Shown here one piece after another: positions 53,416 to 63,833 of a stretch of 64,000 bases of DNA. Source of the DNA: RHKX01 sp041393495. Lineage in GTDB: Bacteria > Actinomycetota > Thermoleophilia > Solirubrobacterales > 70-9. The stretch's first letter is position 1, and each line of letters starts with the position of its first letter. The position numbers and the translations under genes were made by a program. The stretch lies in assembly GCA_041393495.1 (NCBI GenBank), contig JAWKKA010000004.1, forward strand, positions 62,001-126,000. The letters are read 5' to 3'. A model generated the notes under the pieces. It had not been told where the DNA came from, did no database searches, and was given only the letters and a program-made list of their open reading frames with translations.

Positions 53416-54795
53416 ATGGCTGCGATCGTCAGCACCGACCCGTTCCGGCCCGAGGAGGTCGTGGCGACCGCAGAGCCGCCGACGCCGGCGGAGGTCGACG
53501 CCGTCCTCGACCGCGCCGTCGATGCGCAGCGGCAGTGGCGCGAGTCGGCCGCGGCGCGGTCGCGGGCGCTGCACGCGCTCGCTGACGCGGTCGCCGCGCG
53601 CGAGGGGCTCGCCGAGCTGATCACCCGTGAGGTCGGCAAGCCGATCACCGAGTCGCGCGGCGAGGTCGCCCGCGCGGTCGCGATCCTCCGCTACTACGCG
53701 CAGGCCGCCTTCGATCCGGTCGGCGAGATGTATCCGGGGTCGGCGCCCGGGGCCCGGGTGCAGGTGCGTCGCGATCCGCTCGGCGTCGTCCTCGCGATCT
53801 GCCCGTGGAACTTCCCGCTCGCGATCCCGCTCTGGAAGGCGGCGCCGGCGCTGGCGTACGGAAACGCGGTGGCGGTCAAGCCGGCGAGCGCGGCGATCGG
53901 GGTCGCCCGCGCGCTCGAGGAGCTCGCCGACGACGTCCTGCCGCCGGGCGTGCTGGCGGTCATCAACGTTCCCGGCGCCGAGATCGGGCCGCTGCTCGAC
54001 GACCGGCGGATCGCCGCCGCGACCGTCACCGGCTCGACCGCGGCCGGCGTCGCGGTCGCCGAGCGGCTCGCCCGCCGCGCGGTCCCGGCCCAGGCCGAGA
54101 TGGGTGGACAGAACCCGGCGATCGTCCTGCCCGACGCCGACCCCGCTGCCGCCGCGGCGCTGATCGTCGCCGGCGCGATGCACTACGCCGGGCAGAAGTG
54201 CACGGCGACCCGCCGGCTCATCGCCGTCGGCGCGGCTGGCGGCCCGATCGAGGAGGAGGTCGCCGCTGCCGTTGCCGGGCTCGCCGTCGGCGACCCCGGC
54301 GCCGAGGCGACCGTGGTCGGGCCGCTGATCGACGCCGCCGCCGTCGACGAGTTCGAGGCCCGCCTCGCCGGCGCCCGCGAGCGCGGCGCCCGCCCCGTCG
54401 CCAGCGCTGCGCCGCCTGCCGGTGGCAGCGGTCACTTCGTGGCGCCGACCGTGCTCGCGATCGACGACCCCGGCGACGAGGCCAACCAGGAGGAGACGTT
54501 CGGGCCGCTTCTGACGATCATCCGCGTGCCCGACGTCGAGGCCGCGGTCGCGGCGGCCAACGCGACCCGCTACGGCCTCGTCGGCGCCGTCCACGGCCAC
54601 GACATCGGCGCTGCGACCGCCGTCGCCGAGCGCCTCGACTGCGGGCTGATCAGGGTCAACGCCGCGACGCCGGGGGTCGACTACTACGCGCCGTTCGGCG
54701 GCGAGCGCCTCTCCAGCCACGGCCCCCGCGAGCAGGGCCGTGCCGCCCGCGAGTTCTTCACGACGACGCGCACGGTGACGATCGTCGCGCCCTGA
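53416..54795 (+). CDS. Aldehyde dehydrogenase (NAD(P)+-dependent)
   Basis: 459 residues from ATG 53416. Catalytic Cys262 (GQKCTATRR), general base Glu228 (EMGGQNP), Asn132 (PWNFP) and the cofactor motif GSTAAG. The GGQNPAIVLPDADP and C-terminal FTTTRTVTI resemble semialdehyde dehydrogenases such as alpha-ketoglutaric semialdehyde dehydrogenase. Because the remnant of gntR ends just four bases before it, it was probably the last gene of the ThDP-aminotransferase operon, oxidising the aldehyde made there. Confidence 0.92.
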   Translation: MAAIVSTDPFRPEEVVATAEPPTPAEVDAVLDRAVDAQRQWRESAAARSRALHALADAVAAREGLAELITREVGKPITESRGEVARAVAILRYYAQAAFDPVGEMYPGSAPGARVQVRRDPLGVVLAICPWNFPLAIPLWKAAPALAYGNAVAVKPASAAIGVARALEELADDVLPPGVLAVINVPGAEIGPLLDDRRIAAATVTGSTAAGVAVAERLARRAVPAQAEMGGQNPAIVLPDADPAAAAALIVAGAMHYAGQKCTATRRLIAVGAAGGPIEEEVAAAVAGLAVGDPGAEATVVGPLIDAAAVDEFEARLAGARERGARPVASAAPPAGGSGHFVAPTVLAIDDPGDEANQEETFGPLLTIIRVPDVEAAVAAANATRYGLVGAVHGHDIGAATAVAERLDCGLIRVNAATPGVDYYAPFGGERLSSHGPREQGRAAREFFTTTRTVTIVAP

Positions 54796-54801
54796 GGACG
54801 A

Positions 54802-56224
54802 TCAGGCGCGCAGCGCCGCCTCGACGACGCGGGCGCAGCGGCGGCCCTCGGCGATCGCGGTGACGATCAGCGAGGCGCCGACGCGGACGTCGCCGGCCGC
54901 GTAGACCCCGTCGACCGAGGTCGCGAAGGTGTTCGCCTTGACGTTGCCGCGGCGGTCGTAGGCGACGCCGAGGTCGTCGAGCAGGCCCTCGTGCTCGGGC
55001 TGGGTGAAGCCGACGGCGATCAGGACGAGGTCGGCCTCGACCGCGAACTCGCTGCCGGGGACGCCGACGATCGTCCGTGAGGACTCGCCCGTGACCTCAC
55101 GGGCGACGATCCGGGCGACGTTGCCGCCCTCGCCCTCCATGCCGAGCACCTGCCGGCCGAACCGCCGCTCGCCGCCCTCCTCGAGCGCGTAGGTGGTGAC
55201 CAGCCGGCGCGGCTGGATCGGCCAGGGGGTGTTCGGGTAGCGGCCGCTCGCCGGCACTTCGGGATAGACGTCGAGCAGGAGGACGTCGGCGGCGCCCTCG
55301 CGGAGCGCGTTGGAGACGCAGTCCATGCCGGTGTCGCCGCCGCCGACGACGACGACGCGCCTGCCGGCGGCCGAGACCTCGCGCTCGGCGTGGCGGGCGA
55401 CGCGGCCCTGCGACTCGGCGACCGAGCGGTTGCGCGCGTACAGGTACTCCATCGCGAGGTGGATCCCGTCGAGGTCGCGGCCGGGGACCTCGAGGTCGCG
55501 CTCGACCCGTGAGCCGGTCGCGAGGATCACCGCGTCGTGGTCGGCGCGGAGCCGCTCGACGCTGATGTCGCGACCGACGTCGACGTCGCAGCGGAACTCG
55601 ATCCCCTCCTGCTCGAGGACGGCGAGCCGGCGGTCGACGATCCACTTCTCGAGCTTCGCGTCGGGGACGCCGAAGCGGAGCAGCCCGCCCGGCGCCTCGT
55701 CGCGCTCGTAGACGGTGACCCGGTGCCCGACCTTGTTGAGCTCGGCGGCGGCCGCCATCCCGGCGGGGCCGGAGCCGACGACGGCGACGTGGCGGCCGGT
55801 CCGCGTCGCCGGCGGCTCCGGAACGACCCAGCCCTGCTCGAAGGCGTGGTTGATCGTCCAGTACTCGATCTGCTTGATCATCACCGGGTCGTCGTCGATG
55901 TCGAGCACGCAGCCGACTCGCACACGGCGCCGGGCAGATCAGCCCGGTGAACTGGGGAAGTTGTTTGTCGCGTGGAGCTGGTCGATCGCGGCCTTCCAGT
56001 CGCCGACCCGGGCGAGGTCGTTCCAGTCGGGAATCAGGCTGCCGAGCGGGGCAGGCGTTGTTGCAGAACGGCACGCCGCAGTCCATGCAGCGCGACGCCT
56101 GGTGGCGCAGCTCCTCCTCGGGCAGGGTCCCGAAGATCTCCGCGTAGTCGCGGACGCGCTCCTGCGCCGGCCGCTCCGGCATCGGGACGCGATGAAAATC
56201 GAGGAATCCGCGCGGGTTCGCCAT
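54802..56224 (-). CDS. gltD: Glutamate synthase small subunit, 5' part broken by indels
   Basis: GltD passes NADPH electrons to GltB. From about 55920 leftward the frame is intact: VAVVGSGPAGMAAAAELNKVG (FAD), VVVVGGGDTGMDCVSNALREG (NADPH), YAAGDVRVGASLIVTAIAEGR (FAD, C-terminal). Upstream, ATG 56224 starts ANPRGFLDFHRVPMPERPAQERVRDY and the iron-sulfur region CMDCGVPFCNN, then several one-base indels between 55920 and 56070 break the frame through the second cluster (TGLICPAPC). Repaired length is about 473 residues, usual for the family. Starts ten bases after the gltB stop. Confidence 0.88.
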
Positions 56225-56234
56225 CAGCCGGTCA

Positions 56235-59200
56235 CTACGCGAGGTTGACGGTTCGGGCCTTGGCGGGCGGGGCGGTGTGGGCGAGGGCGGCCCGAACCCG
56301 GGCGGGATCACGACGACGAACTCGCTCGCGGCCTCGTCCCAGCGGTCGAGCAGGCCCGCGGCGACGGTCGAGCCGGTCCGGCGCTGGTGTCGTCGATCAG
56401 GTCGCGCAGGAAGCGGCCGCCCTCCGGGTGAACCGCCTCGAGCTGACCATCCCCATGTTGCACTTCGGCGGGAAGACGTCGTCGGGATCCCAGATGCAGG
56501 CGATCCCGCCAGCTCATTCCGGCCGCGAAGCTGCGGCCGGTCGGACCGAGGACGACGACGCAGCCGCCGGTCATGTACTCGCAGCCGTGCTCGCCGATCC
56601 CCTCGACGACGGCGAGGGCGCCGGAGTTGCGGACCGCGAAGCGCTCCTGCCGGCGCGGCCCCGGAAGAACGCCTTGCCGGCGGTCGCTCCGTAGAGCGCG
56701 ACGTTGCCGGCGATCACGTTGCTCTCGGCCTTGTAGCCGGCGGTCGTCGCCGGCCGGACCGGGCGAGGACGCCGCCGGAGAGGCCCTTGCCGGCGTAGTC
56801 GTTGACGTCGCCCTTGATCGTGATCGTCACCCCCGGCGCCAGCCAGGCGCCGGCGGACTGGCCGGCCGAGCCGGTCAGCTCGAACGCGATCGTGTCCTCC
56901 GCCAGCCCGTCGGCGCCCCGCGCGCGGACGAGCGCGTTGGAGACGCGGCCGCCGACGGCGAGGTCGATGTTGGCGACGCTCGTCGCGTGGCTGACCCGCT
57001 CGCCGCGCTCGATCGCCGCCGCGGCCGGGCGCAGCAGCATCCGCTCGTCGAACGACGCCCCGACCGGGTGCTCTTTGGCCTCGCCGGGGACGAACCCGCG
57101 CGGCGCGTCGCGGGCGACCGCCGGGACGGCGAGCAGCGGCCGCAGATCCAGCGAGCTCGCCTTCCAGTGCTCGATCGCGGCCCGGGAGCGGAGCAGCTCG
57201 GTGCGGCCGACGAGGTCGCTGAACCGGCGGATCCCGAGCGACGCCATCAGCTGCCGCGCTTCCTCGGCGACGAGCAGCATGTAGCGGACGACGTGCTCGG
57301 GCTTGCCCGAGAAGCGCGCCCGCAGCTCCGGGTCCTGCGTCGCCACCCCGACCGGGCACGTGTTGAGGTGGCAGACCCGCATCATGATGCAGCCGGTGGC
57401 GATCAGCGGCGCCGTCGACAGCCCGATCTCGTCGGCGCCGAGCAGCGCCCCGATGACGACGTCGCGGCCGGTCCGCATCTGCCCGTCGGTCTGCAGGACG
57501 ACCCGGGTCCGCAGGCCGCTGTCGAGCAGCGCCTGCTGGGTCTCGGCGATGCCGATCTCCCAGGGGACGCCGGCGCCCTGGATCGACGACAGCGGCGAGG
57601 CGCCGGTGCCGCCGTCGTGGCCGGCGATCACGACGTGGTCGGCGCCGGCCTTGACGCAGCCGACCGCGACGGTCCCGCAGCCCGACTCGGCGGCGAGCTT
57701 GACGGAGACGCTCGCGGTCGGGTTCGCGGCGCGGAGGTCGTAGATGAGCTGCTTGAGGTCCTCGATCGAGTAGATGTCGTGGTGCGGCGGCGGCGAGATC
57801 AGCTCGGTCCCGGGCAGCGCGTAGCGGAGGGCGCCGATGTAGGTGTCGACCTTGTGGCCGGGTAGCTGCCCACCCTCGCCCGGCTTCGCTCCCTGGGCGA
57901 TCTTGATCTGGATCTGGTCGGCGCGCGAGAGGTACTCGAGGTCGACGCCGAAGCGCCCGGAGGCGACCTGGCGGATCCGCGAGCGCCGCAGGTCGCCGTT
58001 CGGGTCGGGCTCGTTGCGACGCCGGTCCTCGCCGCCCTCGCCGCTGTTGGAGAGACCGCCGAGGCGGTTCATCGCGATCGCGAGCGTCTCGTGCGCCTCC
58101 GGCGAGAGCGCGCCGAGGCTCATCGCCCCGGTCGAGAAGCGCTTGACGATCTCCGACGCGGGCTCGACCTCGTCGAGCGGAACCGGCTCGGCCTCGCCGT
58201 TCAGCTCGAGCAGGCCGCGGATCATCGCCCGTTGCGCGTTCTCCTCGTTGACGCGGCGGCTGAACCCGTCGTAGGACTCGCGGCCCTCGGCGTCGCCGTC
58301 GGCGGAGCGTGCCGCCCGCTGCAGCGAAGCGATCGTCTCCGGATCCCACATGTGCATCTCGCCGTCACGGCGCCAGCGGTAGACGCCGCCCTGCGGCAGG
58401 AGCTTCTCGCTGTCGGCCGCCAGCCGGGCGCTCTCGACGTGCTCGGGGAGCGCGAGCCCGTGGACCTCGGGGTAGGCGCGGGCGTGCCGGTCGAGCGCCT
58501 CGCGGGCGATCTCGCCGAGGCCGATCCCGTCGAGGCGCGAGGGGGTCCCGGTGAAGTGGACGTCGACGACGTCGCGGTCGATGCCGACGATCTCGAAGAT
58601 CTGGGCGCCCCGGTAGGAGCGGATCGTCGCGATCCCGATCTTCGAGAGGACCTTGAGCAGGCCTTTGCCGATCGCGGCGATCGCGATCTCGTTGGCGTCG
58701 GCGAGCGGCCCGTCGAGGCCGACCGTCGGCACGTCGAGCATCGTCATCGTCTCGAGCATCAGGTAGGGGTTGATCGCGGTCGCGCCGTAGCCGATCAGCG
58801 CCGCGAGGTGGTGGACCTCGCGCGGCTCGCCGGATTCGACGACCAGCGCCGCCCGCAGCCGGGTGCCCTCGAGCACGAGCGCGTGATGGACGGTCGAGCA
58901 GGCGAGCAGCGCCGGGATCGGCACCCGCCCGGCAGCGGTCGCGCGATCGCTGAGGACGAGCAGGGTCGTGTTCTCCTCGAGGGCCGCGATGGCCTCGGCG
59001 CGGATCCGCTCGAGCGCGCCCTCGAGGCCGTCCTCGCCGTCCTCGACGGCCCAGGTCGTGTCGATCGTCGTCGGGTGCAGGGCGTTGTGCGGGTTGCGCC
59101 GGAGCCGCTCGAGCTCGAAGTCGGTGAGGATCGGCTGCGCGAGCTCGACGTGGTTGACGACCTGCGGCTCGGTGCTGAGCAGGTTGCCCTGGGGGCCGAT

Positions 59201-60870
59201 GTCGGTCCGCAGGCTCATCACGCAGTGCTCGCGGACCGAGTCGATCGCCGGGTTGGTGACCTGCGCGAAGCGCTGCTTGAAGTAGGTGAAAAGCGACGGG
59301 CTCTGCTCGGAGAAGACCGGGAGGGCGGCGTCGTTGCCCATCGAGCCGGTTGGCTCGCGACCGTCGCGGAGCAGCGGCGCGAGCAACGTCCTGGGTCCTC
59401 CTGCGTGTAGCCGAAGAAGGCGAGCTGGCGAGGTCAACAGCGGCTCGACCGGCTCGATCGTCGCCATCGGATCGGGAAGCTGGCGGACGCCGAGCTTGCC
59501 CTCGGCGTACCAGTCGCCGTACGGTGCTTCCGCCGCGACCGCGAGCTCGGGCTCGCCATCGGTGCTGACGAGCCCGGTCCCGAGATCGACGAGAAAGAGC
59601 TGCGCCGGCTCGAGGCGTCCCATCCTCGCGATCTTGTTCGCCGTCGTCGTGAAGATCGCCCGACTCCGAGCCGAGGCAGACCCAGCCGTCGCGGGTGATC
59701 ATCCAGCGTCCGGGCCGCAGGCCGTTGCGGTCGAGCATCGCGCCGAGCGTGCGGCCGTCGCAGAACGCGATCGCGGCGGGGCCGTCCCACGGCTCGACGA
59801 GCCGCGAGTGGTAGCGGTAAGCCCTCGAGGCGCCAGCCGCGATGTCTCGCGGCCCTCCCAGACGGCGAGGGATCATCATCATCATCGCGTGCTGCGGCGT
59901 CCGCCCGCCGAGCACCATCAGCTCGAGCGCGCGGTCGAACGCGGCCGAGTCGGAGACCCCCTCGTCGATCAGCGGCAGGCAGGCGCGCAGGTCCTCGCCG
60001 AACGCGTCGAGAGGAAGCACGGTCTCGCGGGCGCGCATCCAGTTGACGTTGCCGAGGACGGTGTTGATCTCGCCGTTGTGGGCGATCATCCGCAGCGGCT
60101 GAGCGAGGCTCCCAGCTCGGCGCCGTGTTCGTCGAGAAGCGGGAGTGCACGATCGCGAAGCTGCTGCGCAGGGAGAGGTCGCGCAGGTCGGGGTAGAACT
60201 GCGGGAGCTGCGGCGCGGTGAGCATCCCCTTGTAGACGATCGTCCGGCAGGACATGCTCGGGAAGAACAGCTCGGCGCCGCACTCGCGTTCGGCCCGGCG
60301 ACGGACGACGAACAGGCTGCGGTCGAAGGCCACCTCGTCGGCGACGTGGTCGCCGGCCTCGATGAAGAGCTGGCTGATCCGCGGTGCCGAATCGCGGGCG
60401 AGCTGACCGCACGACGTCTCGTCGACCGGCACCTGGCGCCAGCCGATCACCCCATGGCCGGCACGGGCGACGAGCTCCTCGACCCGGCGGCGGATCCGGG
60501 CGGTGCCGCCGACCGTGTCGCGCCGCATGAAGCACATCGCGACGGCGAGCTTTCCGGGCCCCGGCAGGACGACCGGCTTGGTGTCGATCTCGGCCGTTCG
60601 CGAGCGGAAGAACTCGTGCGGGAGGGCGAACATGATCCCGGCGCCATCGCCGGTCGACTCGTCGGCGCCGGCGGCGCCGCGGTGCTCGAGGCGATCGAGG
60701 GCGACGAGCGCGCGGTCGATCGTCTCGTGGATCGCGCGGCCGTCGAGGCGGGCCACGCAGGCGATCCCGCAGCCGTCGTGGAACGTCGTTGGATCGTGGA
60801 CGCCCGCGAACCCGGAGCGGCGGGTGGCGGTGGCGGTGGCGGTGGCGGAGTTGTCTGCGTTACGAGTCAT
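56235..60870 (-). CDS. gltB: Glutamate synthase large subunit, broken by several indels
   Basis: Makes glutamate from glutamine and 2-oxoglutarate. ATG 60870 begins a propeptide with four GCCACC hexamers (TATATAT); processing before Cys in FHDGCGIACVARLDG would expose the glutaminase nucleophile. One unbroken stretch (59620-56760) covers the central and FMN domains: TGAMSLGALSPEAHETLAIAMNRLGG, QIKIAQGAKPGEGGQLPGHKV, the 3Fe-4S motif CIMMRVCHLNTCPVG, and GLEEDTIAFELTGSAGQS-type residues. Indels occur near 60100, 59850, 59640, 59400, 56750, 56680, 56500-56390 and 56310, with the expected residues (MIAHNGEINTVLGNVNWMRA, GGCVVVLGPTGR, NPEGGRFLRDLI-like) continuing in other frames. The end reads AHTAPPAKARTVNLA, TAG 56235. 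Repaired length about 1545, normal. Confidence 0.88.
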
Positions 60871-61129
60871 GAAAGCGGCCGCGCAAGCGCGGGTGCGGAT
60901 GCCAACCGGACGCAGAGGACCCCTTGGCAGCCCGGGTCGGGGACCCTCACGGTGGCAGGAAAATGGTACGGCAAACCCGTCCGAGGCCGTCGGCGCTCGA
61001 AGTCGCGGCGCGGTCGTCACGGGCCGGCCGCGAGCGCCTGCTTCGGCACGGCGTTCGTCGCCGAGCCCAACATCTCGGCCCTCCTGGTTCCGGAATGTCG
61101 CGCTCACCGCGACGCGGGGCGGCCGTCGC

Positions 61130-61879
61130 CTAGGCCCGGCCGGCCTCCAGCAGCCGGCGCAGGAACCGTTGCGTGCTCGGCTCGGCGGGGTGCTCGAGGA
61201 CCTGCTCGGGCGGGCCGAGCTCGGCGAGCCGGCCCTCGTGCAGGAAGCCGACCCGGTCGGCGACCTCGCGCGCGAAGCCCATCTCGTGGGTCGCGATCAG
61301 CATCGTCACGCCCTCCTCCTTGAGGTCGCGGACGGCGCGCAGGACCTCGCCGACCAGCTCGGGGTCGAGGGCGCTCGTGATCTCGTCGAGGAGCATCGCC
61401 CGCGGGCGGGTCGCGAACGCGCGGGCAATCGCGACCCGCTGCTGCTGGCCGCCGGAGAGGTTCGACGGGCTCTCCTGCTCGCGCCCCTCGAGGCCGAAGC
61501 GGGCGAGCATCGTTCGCGCCGCCTCGCGGGCCTCCTCGCGGCCGAGGCCGTGGGCGCGGGTGATCCCGAGGGTGACGTTGTCGATCACGTTCAGGTGCGG
61601 GAACAGGTTGTAGGCCTGAAAGACGAAGCCGAGCCGGCGCCGGACCGAGACCGGGTCGGCGGCGGGATCGGTGACCACCTCGCCGTCGAGGCGGATGTCG
61701 CCGTCGTCGATCTCGATCAGCAGATCGACGCAGCGCAGCAGCGTCGACTTGCCGGAGCCGGAGGCGCCGATCACGGCGACCGCCTCGTGCTCGGCGATCT
61801 CGAGGTCGATGCCGGTCAGGACCTCGCGCTCGCCGAACGCCTTGGTGACGCCGTCGATGGCGATGACCGGCGTGCTCAC
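61130..61879 (-). CDS. Polar amino-acid ABC transporter ATPase
   Basis: 249 residues from GTG 61879 (GTGA overlap with the permease). Walker A GASGSGKST (38-46), Q-loop FVFQAYNLFPHL, signature NLSGGQQQRVAIARA, Walker B MLLDEITSALDPE (Ile where Pro is usual), and H-loop IATHEMGFA. Closest in pattern to GlnQ/HisP. Together with the permease and binding protein it forms a complete importer; its position beside gltBD hints at glutamate/glutamine or another nitrogen-rich amino acid. Confidence 0.94.
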   Translation of the reverse strand: MSTPVIAIDGVTKAFGEREVLTGIDLEIAEHEAVAVIGASGSGKSTLLRCVDLLIEIDDGDIRLDGEVVTDPAADPVSVRRRLGFVFQAYNLFPHLNVIDNVTLGITRAHGLGREEAREAARTMLARFGLEGREQESPSNLSGGQQQRVAIARAFATRPRAMLLDEITSALDPELVGEVLRAVRDLKEEGVTMLIATHEMGFAREVADRVGFLHEGRLAELGPPEQVLEHPAEPSTQRFLRRLLEAGRA

Positions 61880-62772
61880 CGGACCCGGCCCCGGTCCCAG
61901 CGGTCGAGCAGTCGCGCCAGCGGGATCGTCACCGCGAGGTAGAGCAGCGCCGCGCAGAGCAGGGGCGTGTAGTTGAAGTCGGTCGATGCCTGGATCTGCG
62001 CGATCCGGAACGCCTCGCCGGAGACGCCGATGATCGCGATCAGCGCGACGTCCTTCTGGAGGGCGATGAAGTCGTTGAGCAGCGGCGGGCCGACGTTGCG
62101 GACCGCCTGCGGGATGACGACGTGGCGCATCGCCTGGCGTTCGGTCAGCCCGATCGCGAGCGCCGCGTCGCGCTGGCCGGGGTGGACCGAGCGCAACCCG
62201 GCCCGGTAGACCTCGGAGACGTAGGCGCCGTAGGAGAGGGTCAGCGCGATCGCGCCGAGCACGACCGGCTCGGTCGGCAGCCACGAGAGCGGGTTGCCGC
62301 CGCCGCTCGCGTCGGCCTGCGTCAGCGCCGGGACGCCGAAGCCGACGAGGTAGACGAGCAGGATCGTCGGGATCCCGCGGAAGACGTCGGTGTAGAGGAC
62401 GGCGAGCAGCCGCAGCGGGAACATCGCCGGGGCCGAGGAGGTCCGGATCAGCGCGACGAGCAGGCCGAGCGCCAGGACCGCGACCTCGACGACCATGAAG
62501 ACGCGGATGTCGAGCCAGAAGCCCTTCGCGACCTCCGGAAACGACTCCTTGAAGATCGTCGTGTCGAAGAACGTCTCGCGGACCGCGGGCCAGCCGCTGC
62601 TCGTCAGCACGAGCGCCGCCAGCCCGCCGATCACGACGACCGTCGAGAGCGCCGCGATCGCGAAGCCGCGGCGGTTGTGGCGCCGCTTTGCCGCCGCGCG
62701 CTCGGCACGCCGGTCGCGGCCCCTGCTCAGCGGCGACCCGGAACGCTCCTCTCCCTCCAGCTCCGCTTCCAT
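61876..62772 (-). CDS. Amino-acid ABC transporter permease (HisM/GlnP type)
   Basis: 298 residues. A charged N-terminal tail (about 1-35), one membrane helix, a loop, then the permease core. VFRGIPTILLVYLVGFGV begins the binding-protein-dependent domain and the EAA-type loop is GLTERQAMRHVVIPQAVRNVGPPLLNDFI. It also shows SYGAYVSEVYRAGLRSVHPGQ. A single permease gene, so a homodimer is likely. Confidence 0.93.
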   Translation of the reverse strand: MEAELEGEERSGSPLSRGRDRRAERAAAKRRHNRRGFAIAALSTVVVIGGLAALVLTSSGWPAVRETFFDTTIFKESFPEVAKGFWLDIRVFMVVEVAVLALGLLVALIRTSSAPAMFPLRLLAVLYTDVFRGIPTILLVYLVGFGVPALTQADASGGGNPLSWLPTEPVVLGAIALTLSYGAYVSEVYRAGLRSVHPGQRDAALAIGLTERQAMRHVVIPQAVRNVGPPLLNDFIALQKDVALIAIIGVSGEAFRIAQIQASTDFNYTPLLCAALLYLAVTIPLARLLDRWDRGRVR

Positions 62773-62810
62773 CGATTCCGGCCGGCCGCAACCGGGCCGG
62801 CGTCAGCTCC

Positions 62811-63692
62811 TCACTGCAGCTTCTGGACGCCGCCGGCGCTGTTGATCCACTTCTGCTGGATCCGCTCGAGCTCGCCGGAGCTCTTCAACTCGTCGATCGC
62901 GGCCGAGACGCAACCGGTCAGCGCCGAGTCCTTGGCGAGCAGCGCCCCCCACTCGTCGCCGCCGGGGGCCGGGAACTCGCCGACGATCGTCGCGTCGGGG
63001 ACCTGCACGGCGGTCAGATACAGCGCCGTCGGCGTGTCGACGACGACGGCGTCGACCTGGCCCTGCTTGAGAGCGCTGACGACGTCGTTGGAGGTGTCGA
63101 AGACCTGCGGCTCGCTGTCCGGCTGGATCGTCTCGTTGACCGCGTCGAGGCTCGTCGTCCCGATCTGGACGCCGATGTCGGCGCTCTTCAGGTCGTCGAT
63201 CGAGGTCGCGCTCGCCGCGTCGGAGTCCTTGAGCGCGACGACCGCCTGGTCGGCCGTGTAGTACGGCGTCGAGAAGTCGACCTGCTCGGCACGCTTCGGC
63301 GTGATCGAGATCTGGTTGATGTCGAAGTCGAAGTCCTTCGGCCCGGGCGCGTAGGAGGAGTTGAACGGCACCACCGTCCACTCGACCTGCTCGGGCGTGA
63401 AGCCGAGCTGATCGGCGATCGCGTAGGCGGTCGCGCTCTCGAAGCCCTTGCCGTTGCTCGGGTCGTTGTCCTCGAAGTAGGGCGGGTAGGCGGGCTTGTC
63501 GGTGCCGATCGTGAGGACGCCCGACTTCAGCGTGTCGAGCTGGTCCGGGGTGCAGTCGGCGAGCGAGGTCGTGCCGGTCGTGTCGGCCGCGGTCGAGTCG
63601 GTCGAGTCGGAGCCGCCGCATGCCGCGATCGCGAAGGCGGCGCCGAGCATGCAAACGAGCAGCAGGGACTTGAGGATTCGGGGCTGGGACAC
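62811..63692 (-). CDS. Amino-acid ABC transporter substrate-binding lipoprotein
   Basis: 293 residues from GTG 63692 with GGAGG upstream. The signal peptide ends in a lipobox AIAAC (Cys25), so it is lipid-anchored outside the membrane. A Ser/Thr/Asp linker is followed by an SBP_bac_3 fold: GVLTIGTDKPAYPPYFEDN, FDFDINQISITPKRAEQVDFSTPYY, and IGVQIGTTSLDAVN with DTPTALYLTAVQ. First gene of the transporter operon. Confidence 0.93.
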   Translation of the reverse strand: MSQPRILKSLLLVCMLGAAFAIAACGGSDSTDSTAADTTGTTSLADCTPDQLDTLKSGVLTIGTDKPAYPPYFEDNDPSNGKGFESATAYAIADQLGFTPEQVEWTVVPFNSSYAPGPKDFDFDINQISITPKRAEQVDFSTPYYTADQAVVALKDSDAASATSIDDLKSADIGVQIGTTSLDAVNETIQPDSEPQVFDTSNDVVSALKQGQVDAVVVDTPTALYLTAVQVPDATIVGEFPAPGGDEWGALLAKDSALTGCVSAAIDELKSSGELERIQQKWINSAGGVQKLQ

Positions 63693-63833
63693 GAAGACCT
63701 CCGGCAGGGAACGTCCTGGGAACGCGAACGCGGGAATCCTACGCGGATGCGGCGCGAGCGGCGGCGCCGCCTGCGGTCGCGCGGCGGGCTGCGCGCCGGA
63801 TCGTCGCGGGCGGCTCCTGCGAGACTGCCCGCC

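Noticed and set aside
60871..61129. A riboswitch or attenuator upstream of gltB
   Set aside because: The region has GC-rich inverted segments (GGGTCGGGGACCC area) but nothing matching a known nitrogen-responsive RNA fold that I can recognise.
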